From contig OZ020491.1 in assembly GCA_963971405.1 (NCBI GenBank), positions 24,608,855 through 24,672,854 of the forward strand: a stretch of 64,000 bases of DNA, in the 5' to 3' direction. The translations under genes and the position numbers were made by a program. Each line of letters begins with the position of its first letter. Within the stretch, counting starts at the first letter, position 1. Of this stretch, positions 1 to 13,800 are shown piece after piece. The notes beneath the pieces were generated by a model. That model was given only the letters and a program-made list of their open reading frames with translations. It did no database searches and had not been told where the DNA came from. The stretch comes from Psococerastis gibbosa. Its lineage: Eukaryota > Arthropoda > Insecta > Psocodea > Psocidae.

Positions 1-121
1 ATAGGCCTAAATTAGGGAGGTTTTACGCATTTTGCAAGCAGTATAGTTGAGATTTTACAGACGAATAAACTTACCACTGGGGGGGGGGGGGCCGGGGGTC
101 TCCCCCCGAAGAAAAAATTTG
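1..121. repeat. fragment of a poly-G-bearing interspersed repeat
   Basis: It shares the phrase ggttttacgcattttg with 975-1010 and 3180-3200 and ends in a long G tract followed by a C tract. The left end is cut by the window edge. It is probably part of a short non-autonomous DNA transposon of the type seen whole at 3041-3408. Confidence 0.3.
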
Positions 122-124
122 AAA

Positions 125-974
125 GAACCGGTCCGAGTTTACTCGAACATGCTTTCCAATTTATCAATGTCAGTAGATAGAGAAAATGAGTAATTCCATG
201 GTAAATAATTTTCCTATGGTTAAATTTCCAATATCTCGGGGGGGGGGGGGGGGGGGTTGTCCATCTGACGTCACTGGAGGTGAGGTAAATTCTAGATAGG
301 TCAGACACATTACCTTACAGCAATACTGGCAGGGCACGCAATGCATTTGAGCGTGAATTTTCTATCATTTCTTCAAAAAAACTTTTTTTTACAAAACCAA
401 ATGCTTGTCTGGGAAAGCGACCTGTCCGGTTTCGTTACTCAATTTAACACCTAAAACATGCCTGAAGGTAGAAATCATCGATAGAAAGGTTTCGCAGACA
501 AATTATTTTTTATTTTTTAGTCATTTTTCATTAAAATTTAGTTATTTTTATTTTTTTGCCTCTAGAAGCAACCTATCAAGGGGCAAGCGACCCCCAGCAT
601 TTCGTTAACATTAATAACGACTAGAATATATGTGAATTTAAAAGAAATCGTTGGAGCCGTTTTTGAGAAATAATTTTTTTAGACGTTTTTTGGAGCTTTT
701 CGAGAATAAAACCCCCCCAAATTAAGTTAGCCCCAAATAAAAAAAATGGTTCCGAGGTATGATTTTTGTGAACCTACATGCCGCATTTCATCAAAATCGA
801 CCGAGTAGTTTGCCCGTAAATCGACGCACAGACAGACAGACAGACAGACATTTCGTAAAAAACACTTTTTTGGGTTCCTGGGACCTTAAAACGTGTAAAT
901 CCGTTGAAATCTCGGAATCGAAAATTTTGACCGTCACAAAGCTTTCCTTATACTACGTATAAATTGGAAAGCAA
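125..974 (+). repeat. R1 interspersed repeat, copy 1
   Basis: First of six copies of an unclassified ~850-bp family. It starts GAACCGGTCCGAGTTTACTCG, with an internal CGAG/CTCG hairpin. It carries TGCTTTCCAATTTA near the left and ends TAAATTGGAAAGCA, the inverse of that motif. In between are a G homopolymer, a T-rich block, the phrase tttcatcaaaatcgaccgag, a CAGA microsatellite and ttttttgggttcctggg. There is no coding potential. The inverted ends point to a non-autonomous DNA element; the tttcatcaaaatcg phrase resembles 3' ends of arthropod LINEs, so a retroposon origin is an alternative. Confidence 0.7.
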
Positions 975-1228
975 AAATAGGTCAGAAGTATTGGGGTTTT
1001 AAGCATTTTGAGTAATATATTTTTTGCGAAAGTACTTGGTCAATATGTTGATTTTTTTTCATGTAAAATAAGCATACTAAGAATTAATTTCCCTTTCATT
1101 ATTGAGGATACTATGCCTTTAGCCTCCATAACATCTTTGTCACCAGAAATCCTGGGGGGGGGCTACAGGTGGACCTGGGAGGGCTAAGCCCCCCCAAAAC
1201 CCCCCTAATTACGCCAATGCTTATGGTT
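975..1228. repeat. poly-G/poly-C repeat fragment, hAT-like end
   Basis: It shares internal sequence with 1-121 and 3041-3408, has G and C tracts at 1154-1206, and ends near ttacgccaatg, the complement of CATTGGCGTAA, a common hAT-type terminus. No target duplication was found. The remaining 1229-1595 up to the first exon is intron in which I see nothing recognisable. Confidence 0.3.
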
Positions 1229-1595
1229 CTCACGTGCAATGACCCATAAGCATTACCAACGGAAAAAATGAGTACAAAGTAAAATTTGTAAATTTCAGCT
1301 ATTCATGCTTGAAAAATTTCCCATTGGGGAAAATTTCAAGCAGCTGGCTTATTCCACGCTTTAGCGTACTGACTTCCAACGTGGTCCTATTCGAAAGTTC
1401 CCATCATCGCTTAAAAGATCTTGGTCTCAGTCTGTCTCGGTCTCAGCCTTTGGTACAAGTACAAGTGTTTAGTGCTCAAGTGACAGTAACATTAACGTAA
1501 TGGCGCCAATATAAACAATATGCCATTTGGGCGCGTTTTTTTGACTCTTCCATGTTGGATTCTGTTGGTACGAACTTGTTACATTTTCCCGCCAG

Positions 1596-1832
1596 AACGC
1601 CCGGACCCATGCGCGGACAAGCACTGCCCGTTTGGAGCGCGCTGCACGCCTTCGGCGGACGGACTGACCGCGGACTGTCGATGTCCGGAGAGCTGTCCAA
1701 GCCTAGGGGACCATGTGGGGTCCCGTCCGGTCTGCGGGTCGGACGGACTTGGCTACAGGGACACATGTGAGCTACGACGTGCTTCTTGTCTGTCTGGGAC
1801 CGAAATCACTGTGAAGTACCAAGGGAAATGTG
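1596..1832 (+). CDS. agrin exon: follistatin/Kazal domain a
   Basis: Phase 1-1 exon of 237 bp with acceptor cccgccag and donor g|gtaagt. It encodes about 78 residues: an EGF-like half ([20 protein letters not shown]) and a Kazal half ([21 protein letters not shown]) ending YQGKC. All Kazal cysteines are present. This is the first agrin exon in view; it starts mid-codon, so earlier exons precede the window. The upstream ATG at 1520 reads into it but lies in intron-like sequence, so I do not take it as the start. Confidence 0.88.
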
Positions 1833-4800
1833 GTAAGTATATTAATTTTATAACCAATAATTTTATGGCCATGTAAACTACGGCATATTGGCCTGGTGAG
1901 GGGCCTCCGTAGGGAACATGGACGCTGTACTCAGGCTTAAAAAGAGGGGAGTGCGCTACATGCTAAAACTGGGACCTCGTGACAGTTATCGCTCTCACTT
2001 CAAACCAATAAAAATCATGACAGCCCCAAGCCTGTACATATTTAGCTGCATCTTACATATCTTAAAGCCTGAAGTGTGGGGGACATTTAAACAAAACGGG
2101 GACACTCACACCTACAACACGAAGCAACGGGGAGACCTTGTAAAGCCAGCGCCACGCACAGCCAAGTGTGAGCGACTGGATCCTATACTACAAGGTCTCG
2201 CCTACCTTAGAATACTCCCAATCGAACTGAGAGCGGAGAGAAATGCTTCTAACTTCCCTAAATTGCTAAGAAACCATCTCTTAGAGAAAGCTTTCTACAC
2301 TGTCACTGAGGCATTAGCACAATGACAACGACAGAACCTGATTTTGACGATACTCTGACGATTTTATTTTATACTTTACATTTATTGTATAATTTAACGG
2401 AAATATATATTGTATTGTATTGCAACTTTTTATATTGTATAATAAATATTTTTAATGCAGAAAGAAGATTGATGCAGAGTAGTGGTACAGACTCCAACTT
2501 TCACCCGAGCGGTTGTTGGTTGAAGTCCGATACTTCCTACATTTTCTTGCCATGCTTCGGAGGTAAAGTAGGCGGCCCCGGGCCTTCCTTGTTCAGTGTA
2601 AGAGAGGGCTTTATAGCCCTAACTCCGTTAGATTGGCTTACTAATAGAACAAAAAAGTCAATATTAATTTATTTATTTATAGATAAATCGTGTATTAATT
2701 ACAAATGCAATACAATATAAAGGCGTGTGAGGGAGGTACATCATTAATGAAAGAACCAGTACAAGTAACTCCGTATACAGACTTTCCAATTTATCCATTA
2801 GTACAGGCACTGTATATGTGGTTCCGTGGTTAACTTGTCCATAGATTTTCCCTATTCGAAAGTACTGGTTTACACTCCGATTATGCCACTGCTTGATCGG
2901 GGACTGCTTATTCAATATAATCGCAGCTTTTCACCATCCGCCATTTGCGACCCAGCTAGTAGCTTGCAACTCAGCCCTAGTGCTAATAAATATAACATCT
3001 TTAAAAAGTTGTTTATTATTTTAGAGGATATGCTACATAGCAGAGGCGGTCCCAGACCTCATAACAGGGGGGAGGCACTTTTCAGTGGCGTAACGATAGG
3101 TTTTCAAAGGTGTATCATTTGGCGCATCTCCACCCACTTTCATAAAAGTTGCTCAGGAGCCAGAGGGCTGAAATATTGGGGTTTTACGCATTTTGAGAGC
3201 AATACAGCTTATATATTACAAAGAATCAATATAATTGTGGACGAGGTGGGCTGGGGGGTCTATTTTTTAATAAATAGGGCTGAAATAGTGAGGTTTTGAG
3301 CATTTTTAGTGCAGTAACACTTAGATTTCAGAGGCAAAGAATATAACTGCTGTACAAAGGGGGGGGGGGGGGGATGGCCCGCAGTGCCGGTCGCTGCGTC
3401 CGCCTCTGCTACATTGAAAATTGGCAAAATTAAATACTTTTCATTTTTTATTTCATTAACTCATCAAGTTATTAAAAATTTGTCTCATTTGAGTTGTAGA
3501 AGTACCTATATATTTCATTCATCATATAATCAGGTATTTTAAAAAAATCCCAGAACGCGAAATTTTAGTCCCCTCTGGTTTTTATGACAGACCTAATGTA
3601 CAAAAAATGTAATATTTCCTATTATATATGATGCATGAAGTAGTCTTCTACAACTTACATGAGCCAAATCTTTAATAACTTGCTTTGTTAATTAATTAAA
3701 AAATAAAAAGTCAATAAAAACAACAAATTTTGGGGGTGCTAATTTTCTATGTAGCATGTCCTCTTAAAACCGAAACCTTACAAACCAATTTTGGGTATTT
3801 TACTCTATTTAGCATCTAAATCATACTTGTAGTTAGAATGTAGATGATAAGTAATTGGGACCTATAATAGGACCTATTCTATAGATTCTACAGAGAAGCA
3901 ATATGCACAGATTGTTATAAGCCACCGTACAAACCCTTCAGGCAGGCATAAAAAAAAACATGTAACCAGTCGTTACACCGCAAAAAAAGAAAAAAAGAAA
4001 TCCAACCTTTTTTTTTTAAACTGTTCCTTTTCGAATGCATGTATATGTATGATGGCTGGTTAACTTTCCCGAGAAAACTTTCACAACCCTTAAGGGACTT
4101 GGTTCCATTCTGCGGGGAGCGACTCCTTTGTGTGGGAGATTTTACGGTACATTTAAGCTGCCGGAGCCCCGCCGAGCCTTTCTGAATGCCCGAAAGGAAT
4201 CCCGACCCATTTCTTTTTTGATTTCCCCCACCCCTCATTCGCCCCTTCCCCGTTCAACCTTTCGAGGAAATGACCCTTTCTGATAACCTGTCCTGTCCTA
4301 CCTTCCATTCTTGGATACATTCTTCCACTTCAATCATCCCTGGAAGTCTGGACGGAGACATTTTTCAGTTTTTTTTTTTCGATCTTTCTTTAAGATTGGT
4401 ATTTTCTTCGCGCGTTGTTTACACTTGGAATCTTTTTTTTTTCTCTATGCTTTTAGAGTTTTTTTATATTTGATGGTAATACATTCACACTCCATTAGTC
4501 TGAGCCATTGAAAATACAATACAGAAGAAAAAATGTGAAATGTACATATTCTTCCAGTGGTGCTATCACGCAGCTAAGGTTTATTTTGGTTGAGGGGGGG
4601 GGGAGTGAATGCCTGTAATGGTTTTATAAATTAATTAATTAATTAATTAATATTGATTTTTTTATTCTATTACCAAGCCAACCTAGGGGAGTGCTATAAA
4701 GATCTCTCTTACACTCAACTAGGAAGACCCGGGACCGCCTGCTTTACATGCCCTCCGAAGCATGATAGAATATTTAGCAAGTGTGGGACTCAAACCAGTC

Positions 4801-7800
4801 ACCTTTCGGGTGAAAAAGCTGGATTGCAACAGGAGAATACAAAAGGAAGTAAAACAATAAGGCAAAGGTACCAACAATCCGGGTAGCACTACAATAATCT
4901 CCAGCATGGAGACCAAGAAATCCAAAAAAGTGACTGAGTTTTAGAAGTACTGTAGATTGAACTGCATTTTACAATACCAATACAGTCTTTTACTTACTCC
5001 AATATCTTAATCAACATTCTGTATTGGAAACATCTCATCTATAATTTCATACAATACAGTGCATACCGTACTGTAAATTTACAGCAAAATTGGATACATC
5101 TCATATAGAATATCTCATACACACGTAGAAATCTGAGTAACAGAATATAAATCCAAGGGGGTGACTGAGTTTCAGAAGCATTGTAGATTGAATTGCATTT
5201 TACAATACCAATACAGTCTTTTACTTACTCCTATATCTTAATCAACATTCTCAATTGGAAACATCTCATCTATAATTTCATACAATACAGTGCATACGCT
5301 ACTGTAAATGTATTGCACCAAGATTGGATACATCTCATATAGAATATCTCATACACACGTACAAATCTGAGTAACAGAATATAAATCCAAGGAGGTGACG
5401 GCAGCTTTAAGCAGATTGAGTTGCATCTTACATTACGAATACAGTCGTGTACACACTCCACGTACGGTACATATCCTGTTGCTGGATATTGAAAATTGTT
5501 TTTCCCTGAAAATGTAATGAGAAACTCCAGCGTCACACGTTTCCGATTTCATTTCAAAGTCAAATATGGAAGTTTATACGTCTAGCGCGCGCGAACAACG
5601 AATAAAATGTTATTTTGTTGAAGGATTTATTTAGATGCTCTACAAGAGCTGCAGGTGGCAGCTTCGTTTATAAACTCAAGCAGTTTATATTTTCATACTT
5701 GTTATACAAGCCTCGAAGTCCAGCGTCACACGTTTCCAATTTCAATTCAAAGTCAAATATGGAAGTTTAGACGACTAACGCGCGCCGACAACGAATGAAA
5801 TGTTATTTTGTTGAAAGATTTATTTAAATGCTATGGCGGGGTTTCCACATAAGTCAATGGTCAATGAGAAATATGAAATTGACGTTTTAGCAGACATTAA
5901 AGACATACTAAAAATGTGTGGAAACGTGAGATGCAGGTGACAGCTTGGTTAATAAACTCCAGCAGTACATATTTCCATACTTGTTACTCAAGTCTGAAAC
6001 TCCTCCGTCACACGTTTTCGATTTCATTTCAAAGACAAATATATGAACGCTCAGACAACTAGCGCGCGCGAACAGCGAATAAGATTTATTTTGTTGAAAA
6101 ATTTATTTAAATGCTGTAGGAGAGTTGCAGTTGGCAGTATGGCGCAGTACTTAAATGGAACAAAAAAATTAAAATCGTTCATTTTATTACTACTACTACT
6201 GCTACTACTACTACTAATTTGTAGGGGGTCCCCCTTCAAATTAAACAAACTTCATCAGAAGTATTGTAGGTTGAACTTCATTTTACAATACCTATACAGT
6301 CTTTTACTTACTCCGATATCTTAATCAACACTCTGTGACATGAAAAAAAAAATTGGAAACATGTAACTGTAATATTTCTCCATTTGCAATCGAAGTCATA
6401 CGTTAAAACAATATTCAGAACATGTCCGACGATAATCAATGTATTTTGCCACAACCGCAGTGAAATTCAAATGAAAAAGTGGTTGCAATAGTGTATTTCT
6501 CCCAAATAAAATACTCTCAAAACATCGAATGAAAGAAGATACACGTGGCAAGGCTCATAAAAATTGTCTGGCAGTACCACCTCCTCTCCCATCTACTCTA
6601 ACCACAAAGACTCCGAATATTAAGCCAACCCTTGGTCGGATGTTGGGCTCGAATTGTACGTGACCTGTCGAAACAAGGTTACCGTCCTTGGGGTCTTCTC
6701 AACGGGGTGGGATCCTTTGAGCGGCTACTTGTAATCAGTGAACCTCCCCCCAAAGCACACCCCCAACCCCCAACCCCCCCCCCCCCTCAACCCTTATTTC
6801 CTCTCTAAATGTATCCAGTATTGTCTCTGCTTTTCGACCGCGTATTTTGGTAACGGCAATGAGTCTTACATGCCAAGTTAGTCCTTTTCTAACTCGAACA
6901 ATATATAGGTAGTAAAAATATAAATAATAATGTTCTGTCGGGTCTAGACGTACTTATAGTGGTCCATTGGTCCAATACTATCGACCCCATGGATTTTGGA
7001 CATTATTTACATTGTTTCCGCATGATTTTTGGGCAAAGGCCGTGCCGAGGTTTTGATTGGGGGGGGGGGGGTCAAAAAATGTAAGTAATTTATTAATGAA
7101 TTAATTGATAAATTCTTCAAACTAGGCCTATACAGGTTTACATACAAAAATTTGACCCCATTTGATTGGACCCCATGGACCACCTCCCTGGTCCCTGGGC
7201 ACGGCCATGTTTTGGACTATTGGCAAACTGGAATACGTCCTCGATGTCATCTTTCACCATGGATGGGTACAGATGGGGGTGGGGGGGAGCTGCCCCTCAC
7301 CCTAAATTTAGTAAATCTATTGTAGTTTAATTTATTACGCTCAGATTTCATTGATACTACATATATTTTTCTTATGTTGACCCACAACTACCCCCCTCAA
7401 AACAAAAAATTGGCTGGAACCGTCCCTGTCCTTCACCGGCTACAAGCTGAGACAGGCTTACCATTGGTGCAGGTGGAAGCATGACTGAACCATGTACGAG
7501 CCCTTCAATATAATAGTCAGCCAAGCTAGTCCCTTCTGTCTCCGAAGCCACCCCTAATTTCTCATTGCATCCAGGATTGTTATCTGCTTTTACTCTTCAA
7601 ACATAATTCCCAGCAGTGCTAATCTACCTTACTTTTTCAGCGAAAAGAATATCTCTCCATTCAAAAATAATACGAATAAAACGGGCATCTATTTTTCGAT
7701 GGAGAAAACAATTTCCCGTGAGAAGCAAAAAACTTCCTTTCAATCGATCTCTCAATGATAGATTTCCCTCGGAGAGCAGCAGCAAAAAAACTGTCAGAAG

Positions 7801-10800
7801 TTAGTAAAGCTTACAAAAACGGCGGAAAGATCGCTTAATTAAATTATTCAAAAAAGGAGAGGCAACTAAATGAAACGAGTGTCTTTTGCAAAAATAAGTA
7901 CCTCCATTGGAGGGTTATTTTTTCATTTTCTTGTGATAGCTCTAAATGGACCGGAAACTAAGTGAATTAACTGAAAACCGAAAGATGAAAGAAGAAGGAG
8001 GGCTGTTTCAATTTTTTTAGTCTGAGAAGAGAAGTGGCCTATAGCTGAGTAAGCACTTGCCGTCGCTTTGTCGATTATACGAACCTTGAATTTTTTTAGC
8101 AGCACCTGCTTAAAATTCACGAGGTTTCTTTCCATTTAAGTTTTATGCGAAGGCATTTTATTTTGTTTGTTACCTGTTCAGTTGAATGGCTTCTCCGGGG
8201 ATTGCTTCGCATCACCCCCTCTACTGCTATGTTTGTTGTTTTGCTGCCTGAAGGAAAGTATATTGAACTCATTTAGAAATATTCGTGAGGAATAAAGAAT
8301 TGGTAATCAGACCTATTGCAATTGGCTTGGAAATCTGGAATCTTACTGTTAATGACGCAAACAAACTGCGAGTATTGGAAAGGAAGATAATTAGGAGGAT
8401 ATTTGCACCCGAAGTCTGAAAGTGGAGTATAAGAATAAAAACCGAAATAGACGTAATACTCTACGGAGAAGACATAAACGGAGAAGTCATAAAGGAGCAA
8501 CGCATAAGATGGCTGTGACATGTCGTAAGAATGTCAGACGACCGCATGCCGAAAACGATATACAAAGCAAGCATTACAGGAAGACGACTGGTCGGACGTC
8601 CTTGAAAACGCTGGAAGGTTGAGTTGGAGACTGACCTTCGCGAGTTTGGAGTCCATAATATAATTAATTATATATATAATATTAATTTTTTCCAACTAAT
8701 TTCGACCATATATGGAAAAAGCACCCTAATTTTCAATCGAAAAATCTCACGTAAAAATGTCGATTTTTTTTAAAACTTATGTGAGCTTTTTGTTTGTTGA
8801 AATCTCTACTTTTCGTAGGTATAAAAAACAGTGTACCCTACTGTGCAAAATTTTCTTAAAAAATGCAAAAAACCAAATCGAAAAATGATGAAAAACATAG
8901 TCCGGTCAATTTAGTTTATCGAAGCCCTACATTTATATCTGTGTCAATAAATTCTAAAATAAAAATAGTAACGTTTCCGTTCTTAAATAGTATGTTTAAC
9001 GTTACATAACCTAAAAACAATTAAATCTAATGACATTTTAGTACAATATTAGATGCGAGTTTTTGTAATTTTTGATGACTAAATTTTATTTGGGGGGGGG
9101 GCAAGAACAATTTTTTTAAAAATGATACATCCGTAGTAATTTTAGTAGATTTAGCTCAAACTCTTACATAATCTATTGTTTTTTTTCATAAAATTTGGGG
9201 GGGGGGCTGGCATGACCTCCGTGACTTGGAAGTCCGTAGATGGTGGAGCGTCAAACAATACCTGGAAGACTGGATGAATGCTGTTGAGCAGGCCAATCAA
9301 AGGCTGCAGAGCCGGAAGAAGAAAGCATTACTAATAAACGATGGGCCTAAAAGCAAGGCCTGCTAATAGCTCGTTGCATTAATAAGCAAAAGCCTTTACG
9401 TATGTACAGAGATACGACATTGAAGCATTTTAACGCTGCATTAACCCCTTTCTGTTAAGTAAACCCTTCATTAACCCGTAATGCACGGGAATTTCTATAG
9501 CTCTCTGAGCCATTCACGTTGATGAATAGGGGGAAGCCGTAGTAAATTTTGCTTCTACACGGTAATGAAAGAAAAACAGACTGGAAGCTCCAGTTAATAG
9601 AAATTTAACGGTATACATGTATCCATATTTTAGAGAATAAGAAGTAACGTATGTTACACGCATGGCCGTGTCCGTACCCCCCCCCCCCCCCTCCGAAATC
9701 CCAAAATAATTTTTTTTTGAAAACCCGTATAGTTTGAAGAATTGGAATAAATTTATTTGACTTTGAACACTGGATAGAATGGACTTTTATTAATAAATTC
9801 CATTTTTTTAAAATTAGACCACCCCCTCCCCCGAAATCAAAACTGGACACGGCCTTGGTTACACGCAGTTAGGAGTGAGCTGAACCAAGGAAAGGAAGGC
9901 CTGGGTTTGAGACTCATGAAAGAACCGGTCCAAGTTTACTCGAACATGCTTTCCAATTTATCAATGAGTAGATAGAGAAAATGAGTAATTCCATGGTAAA
10001 TAATTTTCCTATGGTTAAATTTCGGATATCTCGGGGGGGGGGGGGGGGGGGGGGTTGTCCACCTGACGTCACTGGAGATTATGTAAATTCTAGATAGGTC
10101 AGACACCAAAATTACCACACACTAATAATGGCAGGGCACGCAATGCATTTGACCGTGAATTTTTTTTATCGTTTTTTCAAAAAAACTTTTTTTCCACAAA
10201 ACTAAATAGTTTTTTTGGAAAGCAACCTGGCCTGTCTCGTTACTGAATTTAACACCTAAAACATGCCTGAAGGTGGAAATCATCGATCGAAAGGTTTCGC
10301 AGAAAAATTATTTTTTAGTCATTTTTCATTAACATTTAATTAGGCCTATTACTATTTTTTTTACCACCAGAAGCAAACTATCAAGAGGCAAACGACCCCC
10401 CGCATTTCATTAACATTAATTACAGCTACAATATATTTGAATTTAGAAGAAATCGTTGGAGCCGTTTTTGTAGACGTTTTTTGGAGTTTTTTAAGTATAA
10501 AGCCCCCCCAAATTGACTTAGCCCAAAATAAAAAAAGTCTTCTCGAGGTATGATTTTTGTAAACCTACATGCTAAATTTCATCAAAATCGACCGAGTAGT
10601 TTGCCCGGAAATCGATGAACAGACAGACAGACAGAGCGACAGACAGACAGAGCTACAGACAGACATTTCGTAAAAACCACTTTTTTGGGTTCCTGGGACC
10701 TTAAAACGTGTAAATCCGTTGAAATCTCGGAATCGAAAATTTCGACCATCACAAAGCTTTCCTTATACTATACTACGTATAAATTGGAAAGCAATAACCC

Positions 10801-13800
10801 AGGCGAAAATAAATTGACAATTTTTTTCAAATGTAATTTTATAATCGATGGAAAATAGAAAATACAATGAGTACAGTTCGAAAACCAAGAGATTTGTTGG
10901 AACCCATGTTCATGGCTCATGAAGTGCAAATGTGGATAAACAATATTTTTCTCATCAAGATAAATTGAAACGCGGAAATAAAAACCGGGTTAACCACCAA
11001 AATCATTCTTTTGAGTTATCAATATTTCTTTATGCCAAAATGTCATAACATGACATGACACACTTACCATCCATCTATCCACCAAATGCAACTACAATTT
11101 TGAATTTTTTTTTGCGACTCCTGTTTAAAATAATAATAATAATAATGTCTGGTGGAAACACTTTCCTTTTTGGGCCGTACTTCGAACCCGGCTTTCCGTC
11201 CTACACTCTACCGAGTGGACTGTTCTATTGTACCATAACCAACATATTCCAACAGCAAACAGCAGCAGCAATGAAGATGGTTACCTCACGCTTCATTTCC
11301 ACACCAAGCCCCCACTTCCCCCCCCCCCCCCCAGCCCCGGCCAGGCTACCACACCCATTTACTCTCATCAACCAGGGGGATATTTGATTGAAGGCCGTTC
11401 TAAATGAAATTGCTGAGCTCAGGTCGTTGCAACCCCCCCCCCCCCTCTATCTCGCCACCCACCAGGGACCTGTCCAATTTGGGTGGGGGTAAATTGCGCT
11501 GGAGGGGGTTGTAGAGGGGTCAAATTGTTATTTCCCTATAGTGCCACTGTGTAAGTGGTCGCTATAGTCGTAGGTTGGGAATAATGCCCAATATTGCGCA
11601 TTGCCGTCCAGTTTTATTGTGTTTTATATTGCTAGATTATTATGATTGCTTACAATTGGCGTATGGCGGGGGAAATTGTTTTTCTTCAGCTTATTTTTCA
11701 TTATTGGACCTTCCATTGAGAATGGTTATGTGTTCCCAATTGTTCTATTTGGTGTGGAGGGATGGACGCTGATATGGAGAACAGAATCAGTGCATTTTTT
11801 TTTTTTTCTATTTATTTAATGTTTTTGTCAGGATGTCTGAAGTCTTGCAAGACCAATTGGTCTGTCTGCAAGTTCTTCACTATATGTACTTGTACCTTTT
11901 TGAGACGTCTGTAGGCCATGTTTAGTATTCTGTTATTTTAATTTAAATTAAAAATTTATTCGATTTTACTATGGAGCCATGACTTTACTTGTTGTTTTAT
12001 TTCCCTGTATTTTTTCAGATCTTTTATTGTATTTGGTATATCATTGAAAATGTGAGGTATCATGTATTTTAATGTCTGTCTTCCGTAGTTGTTCGTTATG
12101 GTGGGTGTGAGCAGTCTTGATTCGGTTATAGATCTTGTTTCTATGTCATGTGTTAATGTAGATATACAGGCGAATGCTGCGAATAACTGGGGAGTTCACT
12201 GGACCCTGATGCTGAGGTTCTGAGGCGAATAGGTACAAAAACCGAGTTGCTGCTGACGGTTTAAAAACGGAAACTAACGCACTTCGCCCATGTGATGAGG
12301 AACGAAAAGTATCGCGTTCTGCATATAACAATCCAATGGAAGATAAGGACTGCATGATTATGTCATTTGGCTACCATCTTTCGAATTGGCCTCACCATGG
12401 CTATCGTCGTTCTCGGGCTTAATCGACTTTTGATTTAGGTATTACAAGGTGGGGCGGAATCTGAAATGACCGCATCAGGCAAGACCTGCAAGTGGATTCC
12501 ATAGAGTGAAGAATGGAGAACACACAGCTGTAATGGTTCGGCCACGTCCAAAGGATGGACGAGAACAGGAGCACTCGGAGGTTGGCGGAAGCAAAGCCGC
12601 AAGGAAGAAGACCTATCGGCACACCGTGGACAACCCTCGAGGAAAGGATTTAGGGATTACATAGGGGGCCAATATTTAAGTTCCATGCCCTCTTAAATCA
12701 TTAATGCGTTATGTAGTGCTCCTGAAATATTATAAATAATGACATAATTCTTCACTCACTCACTTCCAACACCTTGCTGATCACTTACCTTTTTTTTCAG
12801 ATCCTTGCGAGAAAGTGGAATGCCCCGAACCTGAAATTTGTCAGTTGGACTCAGATCGACAGCCAGAATGTAAATGTGGAGAGACCTGCTCGCTGGAATT
12901 CACCCCAGTCTGCGGTTCTGATGGCAAAACCTACAGCAATGACTGTTCCTTACGACAGGAAGCCTGCAGATCGAGAAAACAGCTCAAAACTATCTACAGG
13001 GGAAAATGCAGCTCTGGTGAGTCATATACTTCGATGTTGGCCAAATTAAAAGTGTTGTGTTGTTGATTCCAACGCCTGCTTTCAGCATTTCTGCTTTAAG
13101 CAGCCCTGTGTCAGCCTGGCGGGGAGAGTGAGTCTGTTTGTTAACTTGGGGCACCCTAAGGACAGACTCTTTCACCTCGGGGGAAAAGGGAGTTGACTGA
13201 CAGGGAGGACCTTCTTTTTAAAGTGGATTCCGAACCACTTGGGGAACATGGTAAAGTCACAGGATTAAATTGGAGGTGACCAGGACTCGACACGCACGTA
13301 GACTGACTGGTATAGTCTCAGCGCGTTATCTTGTCCCGTCCCACCATGTTCCCCTGCTAGCGCTGTGCACACTACCAAGTGTGCCGCAGTTTGAAGCATG
13401 CTCTGCTCTCATGGATTCAACATAGTAAGGCAGTTGGCGCGGATCGGACACCCTGCAAAAAGTCATATTTTACATGAAGCCAACGGCTGCGAGCTTGCTC
13501 AAAACTGCAGCAAGCTAGGTAGTGTGCAGGGGACATGATTACCCGCTGCGCCTACCAGTCAGTGGCGGCGCTACGGGGGGCCTGGCCCCTAACAGTTTCT
13601 CCGTCCCCCCCCCCCCAGGGCCCCCCACTTTTGAGATGCTTGACATTTTGTTAAATTTAAGAATTATCGTAATTCAAAAACGTCCGACACAACTGGTATA
13701 AAATAAATAAATAATTAACCGTGTATTTTTCCTAAAACAATTTGATCCAAATAAAAATACAGTTGAAGGGCCCCCAGGGCCGGCCCTTGCCTATAGGCGA

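Larger units (their letters stand above)
6945..7505 (+). repeat. R4 interspersed repeat with two MITE insertions
   Basis: The sequence follows the uninterrupted copy at 17110-17345 (cttatagtgg ... ggacattattt ... accggctacaagc ... gcaagcttaccatt...). Two blocks are absent from that copy, 7035-7209 and 7259-7429, and each looks like a separate insertion. R4 also occurs at 50600-50855 in the opposite direction. The class is unknown. Confidence 0.6.

Noticed and set aside
241-256. Long G homopolymers as possible quadruplex regulatory sites.
   Set aside because: They are part of the R1 and hAT-MITE consensus and vary in length like simple repeats; no link to a promoter is visible.
1520-1595. Upstream ATG in frame with the first follistatin exon, as a possible translation start.
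   Set aside because: A good acceptor (cccgccag at 1595) separates it from the exon, phase 1 agrees with all other follistatin exons, and agrin would need a signal peptide; the stretch is better read as intron.
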